Shown here: piece after piece, positions 1 to 5,764 of the stretch | Position numbering within the stretch: the stretch's first letter is position 1 | How the letters are laid out: every line of letters begins with the position of its first letter | Assembly (NCBI GenBank): GCA_020355945.1 | Contig: CP070627.1 | Span: forward strand, 2,005,876 to 2,011,652 | DNA length: 5,777 nucleotides | Reading direction: 5' to 3' | DNA from: Candidatus Aminicenantota bacterium | GTDB lineage: Bacteria > Acidobacteriota > Aminicenantia > UBA2199 | The notes under the pieces: model-generated | Database searches by the model: none | The model's input: the letters and a program-made list of their open reading frames with translations, nothing else | What the model was told of the DNA's origin: nothing | Translations under genes and position numbers: made by a program

Positions 1-2890
1 CCAATGTGCCGATGGCTTCCATTTTCTGTGCCTGGATTAATCGCTGCTCCAGCTTTTTTTGCTCGGTAATATCCCTGATTATCCCCCGGTAAGCAGTAAT
101 ATTACCTTCTTTATCCCGCACCACCGTTGCTGTCACCAGGCCGGTGACCAGTTCATCCTCCTTACGTTTAAAGGTTATTTCATAATCTTTAACATATCCT
201 TCCCTTTCAATTTCTTTCCTGAATTCCTCTCGATCCTCCGGGTTGTAATAAAAATCCAGGACCGAATCTAATCCCAATACCTCTTCTTTGGACTGATACC
301 CTAATAATTCTACACCGGCCGGGTTAATATCAATGACTTTTCCTCCCGGGGTAGTAATGAAGACCACATCTTTTGATTCTTCAAACAGGCTGCGGTACTG
401 TTTTTCCAACGCCTGCAGTTGATTGGTCCTCTCCTGCACTTGCTTTTCCAACAGACCTGCATGCCGTTTTTCTAAAAAAAATCGAAAGATACCATAAAAT
501 AGAATAACCGCCAACAGGAAAACCAACAGGAAAAACCACCATTGTTTATAGAAGGGCTTAAGAATAACCAGTTCCGGTGATATCACCGGATCACTCCATG
601 CTCCCAGGGTATTTCTTACTTTCAGGTGAAATCGGTACCGGCCAGGCGGCAGATTGGAATACCGGATCATCTGCTTAAAGGGATAGTGTTCGTCCAGCCA
701 CTCCCGGTCAAAGCCCTCCAGTTTATGTCTGAACCGGAGCCCGGTTTCATCCAGGAAGGAAATTCCTCTAAAATGAAAAACCATGGTATTGGTTTTGTAA
801 TTTAATTGAACCGGTGGGTTTAAGGGGTCCAGGGGGATTTTACGGTCATCCACTTCCACGTATAACAAACGAAGCTTTGGTTGTGGTTTCCAGTTGCTAT
901 AATCATCAAACTGTTCATTATAGATCGATACGCCCCGGTTAGTGCCGATCCACACCCTGCCTTTGCTGTCTACGATTCCTGCGGCCCGGTTGGTCTCATG
1001 CCCCACCAGGCCTTCTGGCAGGGAATATTTTCTCTTTCTAATACCGTCCCAACGCACCACACCGTTATTGGTCCCGAACCAGAGCCGGTGTTGATAGTCC
1101 TCTACAATAAAATAAACCGGGTCATGGATTTCAAAGTTATTTTCTTTATACTTTTTTAGTGTTTCCTGGTCCAGGTCAAGGGTAAACAAACCGGCCATCG
1201 TACCCACCAGCAGTCGTCCCCGGTGGTCTTGTTTCAGGGCGAAAACATTATTAGCCCCACTTTCGCCAGGCACCCGGTAATTCTTCCATTGGTTTTTTTT
1301 ATTTTCATACACATAAACACCGTTAAACGTGCTCCCCAGGTAAAGTATTTTTTCTGGGGTTATATAAATTTTCCTTACAGCAGGTGTGGGAAATTTAACC
1401 ACTGGTATTGAAACAAACCGATTTTCATTTGCCGCCATAAAAAAGATTCCCTGGCTGGTTCCCACCCATACATTATCAGTCTGATCGATGCATACGCTGG
1501 TGATCATAATGTTATCAGGCATTCCCTGGCGGGTGCCGTACCATTTGATTTCCCTTTGTTTATCGATCCGGGCTACTCCCACCCGCTCTGCTATCATCCA
1601 GGTATTCTGCTTTGAATCCGCTTTCAAATCCAATACCCTGGAGAATGGGAAATCAGCCCCGTCTTCTCCGATAAAAGGCATTTTTGTGAATTTATTCCCA
1701 TCCCAAAAGGTCAGTCCCCGGTTATGGCCCAACACAAATTTCCCGGGTTCAATCTCCAGCACTGCGGTAACCTCATCTTCCAACAACCCGTGTATCATTT
1801 GAAAATTACTGAACATTCGGCTCGATATTTTACTCAGCCCCCGGCCGCAAGCTATCCATACATTCTTCTCAAAATCGATAAACATGGAATAGGCTGCCTC
1901 ACTGATGAGACCGTTGATCACATGAAGAGATTCCAATGTCCGGGTTTTATAATTAAAATAATAAACATCATAGAGGTTGCCAATATACAAGCCCCCCCGG
2001 TAATCCGGCAGCAGGTTATAGGCTTCCCCCTCTTTCCTGGAGGATGTTCCTGGTTGAAATAGAACCATTTTATAATTATTTGCATCCAAATACAAATACC
2101 CCAGCCATTGATGCCCATAGATCCACAGCCGGGAGTCTTTTAACCGGAATCCCGGGTACTTATCTTTGTACTCGACACAGATTCCTTTGATCTCTTTTGA
2201 GGGAAAATCCAATATTTGATTCAAGTGGTTATCCGTGGTACCGTCGTTTCTTAGTATTGATATTCCGTTATCCGTAGCCACATAACATTTACCTTTCCAT
2301 ATCGCCATACCCCTCACGGAGTTGCTTAATAGGCCGTTTTTTGTGGTCAATTTCATCCATTTCCCGCCCTGCCATCGGAATAAACCTGATTTGGCAAAGC
2401 CAACCATCACGATGGGCTTATTCTCTCTTCCTGGTTCTAGCAGTTGAAATGAGGTTATTTCAACCGGGTTAAGGATATTGACTTCCACCTCTTCGCTTTG
2501 ATGCCACGCTGCCCCGGGGCTGCCATCATAAAAGACAACAGAGAACTTCCCCTGTTGGACGGGATTGGATAGTGCCCAGATTCGTCCCCTTTGGTCAACG
2601 GATATTTTGACAAAGCCCTGGGCCGGGAGTCCGTCCGACTGTGTATAGTTTTTCCAGGAAACACCGTCATAACAAGAAATCCCGCCGCGGGTGGCAAACC
2701 ACATCCTGCCCCAGTGATCCTGGGTGATATCAAAGACATGGGCATTGCCCAGACCATCCACCCTCGAATAGTGATGCACCTGGTAGCTCTGGCTGTAACA
2801 GCGGAGAACAAAAAAAAACAAAAAAAAGAAAATAAAAAACCACCCCTTGTTTTCAGTGATGAAACTTAAAAAAAAGTTCCTTTTATCCAC
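1..2890 (-). CDS. Reg_prop/Y_Y_Y/PAS sensor histidine kinase (3' end outside window)
   Basis: Membrane sensor of the two-component type; 963 codons are visible without a stop and the frame leaves the window at base 1. Seen: a Phe-rich hydrophobic N-terminus (residues 17-29) as signal peptide or anchor. It is followed by 14 repeats of the ligand-propeller type (D-x-x-G-x-x-W-x-G-T-x-x-G), with the W or equivalent near residues 64, 105, 161, 203, 256, 302, 345, 386, 431, 475, 517, 561, 604 and 647. This fits two seven-bladed propellers. Next come a Y_Y_Y domain (about 670-768, with YSNLPPGRYRF near 751), a membrane helix (784-804, WWFFLLVFLLAVILFYG), a coiled linker, a PAS domain (832-940, ending RGIIRDITEQKKLE) and the opening of a HisKA domain (QAQKMEAIGTL). 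GTG at 2890 is chosen because a good SD (AGGAAG, 8-base spacer) precedes it and the first in-frame ATG is residue 63, inside blade 1. Whether the missing end holds HATPase only, or also receiver and HTH domains, is unknown. The ligand is not predictable. Confidence 0.93.
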   Translation of the reverse strand, partial: MDKRNFFLSFITENKGWFFIFFFLFFFVLRCYSQSYQVHHYSRVDGLGNAHVFDITQDHWGRMWFATRGGISCYDGVSWKNYTQSDGLPAQGFVKISVDQRGRIWALSNPVQQGKFSVVFYDGSPGAAWHQSEEVEVNILNPVEITSFQLLEPGRENKPIVMVGFAKSGLFRWQGGKWMKLTTKNGLLSNSVRGMAIWKGKCYVATDNGISILRNDGTTDNHLNQILDFPSKEIKGICVEYKDKYPGFRLKDSRLWIYGHQWLGYLYLDANNYKMVLFQPGTSSRKEGEAYNLLPDYRGGLYIGNLYDVYYFNYKTRTLESLHVINGLISEAAYSMFIDFEKNVWIACGRGLSKISSRMFSNFQMIHGLLEDEVTAVLEIEPGKFVLGHNRGLTFWDGNKFTKMPFIGEDGADFPFSRVLDLKADSKQNTWMIAERVGVARIDKQREIKWYGTRQGMPDNIMITSVCIDQTDNVWVGTSQGIFFMAANENRFVSIPVVKFPTPAVRKIYITPEKILYLGSTFNGVYVYENKKNQWKNYRVPGESGANNVFALKQDHRGRLLVGTMAGLFTLDLDQETLKKYKENNFEIHDPVYFIVEDYQHRLWFGTNNGVVRWDGIRKRKYSLPEGLVGHETNRAAGIVDSKGRVWIGTNRGVSIYNEQFDDYSNWKPQPKLRLLYVEVDDRKIPLDPLNPPVQLNYKTNTMVFHFRGISFLDETGLRFRHKLEGFDREWLDEHYPFKQMIRYSNLPPGRYRFHLKVRNTLGAWSDPVISPELVILKPFYKQWWFFLLVFLLAVILFYGIFRFFLEKRHAGLLEKQVQERTNQLQALEKQYRSLFEESKDVVFITTPGGKVIDINPAGVELLGYQSKEEVLGLDSVLDFYYNPEDREEFRKEIEREGYVKDYEITFKRKEDELVTGLVTATVVRDKEGNITAYRGIIRDITEQKKLEQRLIQAQKMEAIGTL

Positions 2891-2908
2891 TTCTTTGTCT
2901 TCCTTATT
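2891..2908 (-). promoter_or_regulatory. Shine-Dalgarno that decides the GTG start of the propeller sensor
   Basis: On the minus strand the bases before GTG-2890 read AAGGAAGACAAAGAA, placing AGGAAG 8 bases from the start. There is no ATG in any frame between about 2745 and 2985 on this strand. A non-ATG start is therefore needed to keep the hydrophobic leader that a periplasmic propeller requires. Confidence 0.6.
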
Positions 2909-2927
2909 GAGCGATAATTTTAAGGAA

Positions 2928-2950
2928 TCCTCGGCGTCCTCTGCGGTTCA
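2928..2950. repeat. Short GC-rich tract resembling a dispersed bacterial intergenic motif
   Basis: Read on the minus strand this is AACCGCAGAGGACGCCGAGGA, a purine-rich tract with a repeated GAGGACGC/CGAGGA core. From general knowledge, strings of the type ACCGCAGAGGACGCAGAGG recur between genes in many unrelated bacteria. This copy lies about 40-60 bases upstream of the GTG start and contrasts with the A/T-rich flanks. Identity with that family is by resemblance only. Confidence 0.4.
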
Positions 2951-3094
2951 ACCAGGTAAGCTTAACTCTGATATATGAGATTAAATTTTAACACAAATTT
3001 GAACTAAAGTCACCACACCTCTCTTACCCTAAATGCTACCGTCACTTTTGCCTCCAGGGCAGCGCGGCCAGAAACCTTTTTACTAATACCTTGT

Positions 3095-3121
3095 AAAAGT
3101 TTGCACAAAAAACAAACTTTT
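3095..3121. repeat. Inverted repeat, 9-bp stem with 9-nt loop
   Basis: AAAAGTTTG (3095-3103) and CAAACTTTT (3113-3121) are exact reverse complements separated by nine bases. The stem is mostly A/T and so only moderately stable. No gene points into it closely enough to call it a terminator; it lies between the operon's end and the sensor gene. Confidence 0.5.
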
Positions 3122-3171
3122 GTTTCATTGTTCTGGCTTTAACCGCTTCCAATGCAATTTCTTAATGGGTT

Positions 3172-3199
3172 GGGGGTGCCACCCCCTTTTGAAAAAAGG
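3172..3199. repeat. Two overlapping, mutually exclusive hairpins
   Basis: GGGGGTGCCACCCCC (3172-3186) is a perfect palindrome around one base. CCTTTT (3185-3190) can also pair with AAAAGG (3194-3199). The two stems share the CC at 3185-3186, so an RNA could form one or the other in full. Together with the copy of the A/T-rich 22-mer at 3220-3241 this looks like one composite intergenic element of about 80 bases (3160-3241). Confidence 0.5.
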
Positions 3200-3219
3200 T
3201 TTCGGCGGTCACGGACTTC

Positions 3220-3241
3220 CAAAAACTTTTTATTAAAAAAA
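3220..3241 (+). repeat. 22-bp inverted repeat, left copy
   Basis: The sequence begins CAAAAACTTTTTATT and ends in seven A. It is the exact reverse complement of bases 5711-5732, beyond the other end of the sigma operon. Both copies read inward in the same sense. Identity stops sharply outside the 22 bases. A/T-rich composition lowers the significance, but the non-homopolymer core (CAAAAACTTTTTATT) is still a 15-base exact match. Confidence 0.6.
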
Positions 3242-3265
3242 GGTGGTGTTTTTTAGCTGCGGGTG

Positions 3266-3304
3266 GAGCCACTGGGACATTCTTAAAGAATGCCCCATTG
3301 GCTC
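3266..3304 (-). terminator. 39-nt near-perfect palindrome after the micro-ORF; probable transcript 3'-end hairpin
   Basis: Two 19-base arms surround one central base. As minus-strand RNA the stem has a single A-G mismatch and one G-U pair (GAGCCAAUGGGGCAUUCUU against its partner). As plus-strand RNA it has two true mismatches, so the minus-strand transcript is the better fold. It starts 16 bases after the micro-ORF stop. No U-run follows directly; seven T occur only about 25 bases later (3241-3235). It may end or stabilise the operon mRNA rather than act as a classical intrinsic terminator. Confidence 0.5.
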
Positions 3305-3320
3305 GTGTGCTCTCAATGTC

Positions 3321-3383
3321 TCAAAAAAGGACCTGGATCATGATAATGATAACGATCAACAAAATGATAATAATTTGTTTCAT
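3321..3383 (-). CDS. 20-residue hydrophobic transmembrane micropeptide
   Basis: A complete tiny frame, ATG to TGA, encoding MKQIIIILLIVIIIMIQVLF: a Lys near the N-terminus followed by one uninterrupted hydrophobic span rich in Ile, long enough to cross a membrane. The start is preceded by AAAAGGAGAGGAAAT, an SD as strong as those of the neighbouring genes (AGGAG, 7-base spacer). It begins 30 bases after the stop of the zinc-ribbon membrane protein and is followed by the 39-nt palindrome, so it would be the last gene of the sigma operon. No known family is recognised. By position it may modulate one of the operon's membrane proteins, which is inference. It is too short for usual gene finders. 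Confidence 0.6.
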   Translation of the reverse strand: MKQIIIILLIVIIIMIQVLF

Positions 3384-3413
3384 ATTTCCTCTCCTTTTTC
3401 TTTATTTGCTGCC

Positions 3414-4529
3414 TTATTTACTTTTTTCTTCCGGGATTTCCTCTTGTGGTTGCGGTTCCTGTGACAGATCAGTGCGGCAGTTGGGACAGAATTGCCATCC
3501 TGGTTTTACCGGGTATTGACATTGGGGGCAAAACACCTCGGATAAATCAAAACCGCAAAAAGGGCAATAAGCCTTGGTGCCGTTGAGTTCTTTTTTACAC
3601 TGGGGACAGTAAAAGGATTTTAAGGCAGAGGGCCGCACCAGCAAATAAATCAGCCAGGCAAAGCCAACAGAAATAACCGTCAACAAAGCCCATCTGACAG
3701 CATTCTTAACATCTCGCTGCCGGGCATCGATATATACCCAACTGGGCAGTAAAAACCAGAGAAAAACCAGGGAAACCGCGAAAAAACCTTCACATGCCGG
3801 GAAAAGTATGCCATTTAAGAAATCTTTGCGTCGTAGATACCTGCTTTTTGTTTGAGTGGTATAGTCATCTATTTTTAAACACAGTGTACCGATCATCTGC
3901 TGGTTATCATCCACTACAGGTGCTGAGAGTTCTAAACGCAGCGGGTCGGAATAGTCCTGGAAATCCGAACTTTCTCTATAGAATCGCCACCTGAGAGTAC
4001 CGGGCATGGGCAAACGGCCGTCCATAAGCCGGCGATGCGTATCGCTGCCTATTTTTATAGATCCGGCCTCGAATTGGGAAAGCCTTATATCATCATGCCT
4101 GTGTACCAGCTTGAACAGGAAATCGTTCCTGTCTACATAATAGCCATCCGCTTCAATAACATTGGCGTACTTGTCGTATGACTTGTTTAATCGCTCAAAT
4201 ACAGGATAAGGCACGCCAAATATGAATTTGCCTTCCGGATCACTCATCCAGAGATAAAGTTTGGTGATGGGACTTTTTTTGAGAAAATCCGATGTGATTT
4301 GATTGATGGTATGTTGGGATACCGGCAATTGGGTGATTTTGGCAGCGGTTTCATCCAGGTATTTCTGGTAATTTTTTGCCAGTTCGGTTAATTGTTCATT
4401 CCTCTGGCTGGTCAACTGTGTCTTTATGGACGTTTTATGTATAAATTCCCAAATACGTCCGTAGCTGGCGAGGAGAAAGACAACAATCGCTGCCACTGCC
4501 AATCTTACAATAATTTTTTTTCTATCCAT
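3414..4529 (-). CDS. Membrane sensor-like protein with extracytoplasmic domain and C-terminal double zinc ribbon
   Basis: 371 residues. Seen: a helix at 6-23, an extracytoplasmic region of about 220 residues (25-244), helices at about 245-263 and 279-298, then two complete zinc ribbons. Cys 308/311/322/325 form the first and Cys 334/337/348/351 the second, each CxxC-x10-CxxC. The C-terminal tail is acidic and Pro/Glu-rich. The outer region ends with a stretch (about 196-222: LRLELSAPVVDD, MIGTLCLKID) typical of Cache/PAS-like sensor folds, but overall similarity cannot be assigned by eye. The membrane link WVYIDAR and the span before the ribbons resemble common 'zinc ribbon domain-containing' membrane proteins. 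The ATG has a strong SD (GGAGG, 5-base spacer), and the gene begins 16 bases after the anti-sigma stop, so it belongs to the same operon. Likely job: signal input to, or a partner of, the anti-sigma factor (inferred). Confidence 0.85.
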   Translation of the reverse strand: MDRKKIIVRLAVAAIVVFLLASYGRIWEFIHKTSIKTQLTSQRNEQLTELAKNYQKYLDETAAKITQLPVSQHTINQITSDFLKKSPITKLYLWMSDPEGKFIFGVPYPVFERLNKSYDKYANVIEADGYYVDRNDFLFKLVHRHDDIRLSQFEAGSIKIGSDTHRRLMDGRLPMPGTLRWRFYRESSDFQDYSDPLRLELSAPVVDDNQQMIGTLCLKIDDYTTQTKSRYLRRKDFLNGILFPACEGFFAVSLVFLWFLLPSWVYIDARQRDVKNAVRWALLTVISVGFAWLIYLLVRPSALKSFYCPQCKKELNGTKAYCPFCGFDLSEVFCPQCQYPVKPGWQFCPNCRTDLSQEPQPQEEIPEEKSK

Positions 4530-4545
4530 AGTGTCCTCCTTTATG

Positions 4546-5064
4546 TTAACTAAAATAATATCTATTTTTTTTGGGTTGTGATTCCAGTATAAGAATTGGT
4601 GATAATGCCAATGTGATAAATGCCCCTAAAAGAAAAACCAAAACCGTTGTCACGCCCAAAGAGCCCAAAAGCTTGACAAACCAGCATTCTTTCAATGTTT
4701 CCCAGAAGGGAAAAAGAGTAACTTTATCGTGTAGGAAAATAATGATTGCCAGGACTGCCAATATAGAAAACACAATTTTTAAAAACGGGGCAATGGGGGG
4801 GATGGTAATCGCAGGTTTATCAAAAACCGGCTCTGGTTGGGGCCCGGGGATTCTCTCTAAAATTAAATCCAGGGTATTGGCCAGGGGGGCTTCATCCTGC
4901 CATTGGTCCAGTGCGTGATGGGTTTGTTTTAAGGTCTCCAGGTAATGCCGGCATTCGCTGCATTGTTCCACATGTTTTCGTATCTCTCGTTCCTTCCGGC
5001 TGCTGATTTCATGAAAGTACAAATCCAGCAGATGATTTTTATTCATGTTACATATCTCAGGCAT
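4546..5064 (-). CDS. Zinc-finger (ZAS/zf-HC2) anti-sigma factor, two membrane helices
   Basis: 172 residues. The N-terminal cytoplasmic part carries the ZAS signature H31-x3-C35-x2-C38 (HVEQCSEC) with Cys5 as the probable further zinc ligand. From family knowledge, such domains bind the partner ECF sigma factor and block its contact with RNA polymerase. A Pro-rich linker (72-92) leads to hydrophobic segments at about 95-112 and 133-158. The short basic tail ends at residue 172. The ATG at 5064 is preferred over the Met codon at 5046 because GGGAGGT lies 8 bases upstream, inside the end of the sigma gene, and because the later start would lose Cys5. The start overlaps the sigma stop by 8 bases, indicating translational coupling and near-stoichiometric synthesis of the pair. 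Two helices rather than one is a less common layout for this family. Confidence 0.9.
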   Translation of the reverse strand: MPEICNMNKNHLLDLYFHEISSRKEREIRKHVEQCSECRHYLETLKQTHHALDQWQDEAPLANTLDLILERIPGPQPEPVFDKPAITIPPIAPFLKIVFSILAVLAIIIFLHDKVTLFPFWETLKECWFVKLLGSLGVTTVLVFLLGAFITLALSPILILESQPKKNRYYFS

Positions 5065-5644
5065 GATTGGTTACCTCCCTGGTTTGTAAATATTTTTTTA
5101 ATTCTGAGATGGCTTTATGGTATCTGGCTTTGAGGGTGCTTTCCGGTGTTTTAGTTACCCGGGCGATCTCCCTGAATTTTAGATGCTGGTAATTCTTCAT
5201 AATAATGACTTCTCTTAAATGGGGTTGAAGTTTACCCAGGGCATTAGCAACGGAAGTTTGGATTTCTTTTTGTTCCAGCACAGCATTCGGGCCCCTGTTC
5301 CCTGTATGCACATCATCCTCAACCTTTTGATAGTTATGGATTTCAGTGGGTTCTAAAAATTGGTAGGTATATTCTTTTTTAGACATTTCGTTCCTGGCCA
5401 GGTTGAGGGCAATGGTATAGAGCCATGCTTTAAAGTTACCTTTTTTTTGGTCAAAGGTATGGCTGGCAAACCACAAGCGGGTAAAGGTGTCCTGGATTAG
5501 TTCTTGTGCGATTTCCCGGTGTCCGGTATACCTGGAAAGAAAATTAAAAACCTGCATTTCATACCTCCGGTATAATTCTTTTAGGGCCATTTTATTTTTG
5601 CCAGCCAGTAATTTCATCAACTCGTTGTCGGTTTTCTTTTGCAT
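5057..5644 (-). CDS. ECF (sigma-70 family, RpoE-like) RNA polymerase sigma factor
   Basis: 195 residues from ATG-5644, the usual size for ECF sigma factors. Region 2 spans about 21-90 (LYRRYEMQVFNFLSRYTG, then AQELIQDTFTRLW and KAWLYTIALNLARNE), and region 4 about 132-186 with a helix-turn-helix (FREIARVTKTPESTLKARYHKAISELKKYL region). The two are joined by a linker with no region 3. It directs RNA polymerase to its own set of promoters and is held inactive by the downstream anti-sigma factor, whose start codon overlaps this stop. An in-frame TTG three codons earlier (5653) is an alternative start; neither has a clear SD, and ATG is preferred. Gene order sigma then anti-sigma is the classic arrangement. 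The regulon and the ECF subgroup cannot be told from the sequence alone. Confidence 0.93.
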   Translation of the reverse strand: MQKKTDNELMKLLAGKNKMALKELYRRYEMQVFNFLSRYTGHREIAQELIQDTFTRLWFASHTFDQKKGNFKAWLYTIALNLARNEMSKKEYTYQFLEPTEIHNYQKVEDDVHTGNRGPNAVLEQKEIQTSVANALGKLQPHLREVIIMKNYQHLKFREIARVTKTPESTLKARYHKAISELKKYLQTREVTNHA

Positions 5645-5677
5645 TTCATTCAATCAACTTGTTTATTTTCACATAAT

Positions 5678-5707
5678 AATATACAGTATGATCAGGCAAA
5701 AAGTCGA
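5678..5707 (-). promoter_or_regulatory. Candidate sigma-70-like promoter of the sigma operon
   Basis: On the minus strand TCGACT (5707-5702) and TATATT (5683-5678) are separated by 18 bases. The -10 matches TATAAT at five of six positions and the -35 matches TTGACA at four. The -10 ends about 33 bases before the ATG of the sigma gene. No convincing ECF-type GAAC...TC pair, which would mark autoregulation, was found in the visible upstream bases. The region is A/T-rich, so chance matches are likely. Confidence 0.3.
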
Positions 5708-5710
5708 TAT

Positions 5711-5732
5711 TTTTTTTAATAAAAAGTTTTTG
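5711..5732 (-). repeat. 22-bp inverted repeat, right copy
   Basis: Seven T followed by AATAAAAAGTTTTTG; exact reverse complement of 3220-3241. It lies about 65 bases upstream of the sigma start, just beyond the candidate promoter. With the left copy it brackets all genes of the operon, about 2.5 kb. Confidence 0.6.
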
Positions 5733-5734
5733 CG

Positions 5735-5764
5735 GATGTTTCACGGGTTCAGATGCTTCACGGG
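5735..5764. repeat. 13-bp direct repeat, 17-bp period, upstream of the sigma operon
   Basis: GATGTTTCACGGG (5735-5747) and GATGCTTCACGGG (5752-5764) differ at one base. They start 17 bases apart, not quite two helical turns. They sit upstream of the candidate promoter on the minus strand. They could be an operator, or part of a repeat that continues past the window edge. No protein-binding family is recognised. Confidence 0.45.

Larger units (their letters stand above)
2891..3320. other. Gene-free, repeat-rich spacer between the sigma operon and the propeller sensor
   Basis: No frame on either strand gives a convincing protein; the few short open frames lack ribosome sites or recognisable composition. 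The stretch holds, left to right, a GC-rich tract next to the sensor gene, an A/T-rich region (about 2965-3005) that could carry the sensor promoter although no clear -35/-10 pair stands out, a 9-bp stem-loop, two overlapping hairpins, one copy of a 22-bp repeat and a 39-nt palindrome. This density of structure suggests a dispersed intergenic repeat or composite regulatory region rather than decayed coding sequence. Confidence 0.7.

Noticed and set aside
59..2869. Several plus-strand open frames of 60-112 codons antisense to the propeller sensor
   Set aside because: They lie wholly opposite a clean 963-codon frame with clear domain structure, and their translations are low-complexity or shadow-like with no recognisable motif.
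2948..2950. Extending the sensor further upstream than GTG-2890
   Set aside because: An in-frame TGA stops the frame here, and the intervening residues add only a charged stretch without a start codon and SD better than GTG-2890.
3048..3134. A 28-codon minus-strand frame in the spacer (starts MKQKFVFC)
   Set aside because: It has no SD, mixed composition and overlaps the A/T stem-loop. Chance is the simpler explanation.
3235..3241. T-run on the minus strand as a classical intrinsic terminator
   Set aside because: It lies about 25 bases beyond the 39-nt palindrome, with no stem directly before it, so it does not form a standard hairpin plus U-tract.
3340..3370. ATGATAA-like triplicate inside the micro-ORF
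   Set aside because: The similarity is explained by runs of Ile codons (ATT/ATC) on the other strand and spacing is irregular; not a repeat array.
3243..3519. Two plus-strand frames of 73 codons across the operon's 3' end
   Set aside because: They run antisense to the micro-ORF, the palindrome and the zinc-ribbon tail. The hydrophobic-looking parts are reverse images of those sequences, and no plus-strand SD or promoter supports them.
4571..4918. Plus-strand frame of 115 codons antisense to the anti-sigma gene
   Set aside because: The opposite strand carries an SD-led, motif-bearing anti-sigma gene in operon context; the antisense product has no recognisable features.
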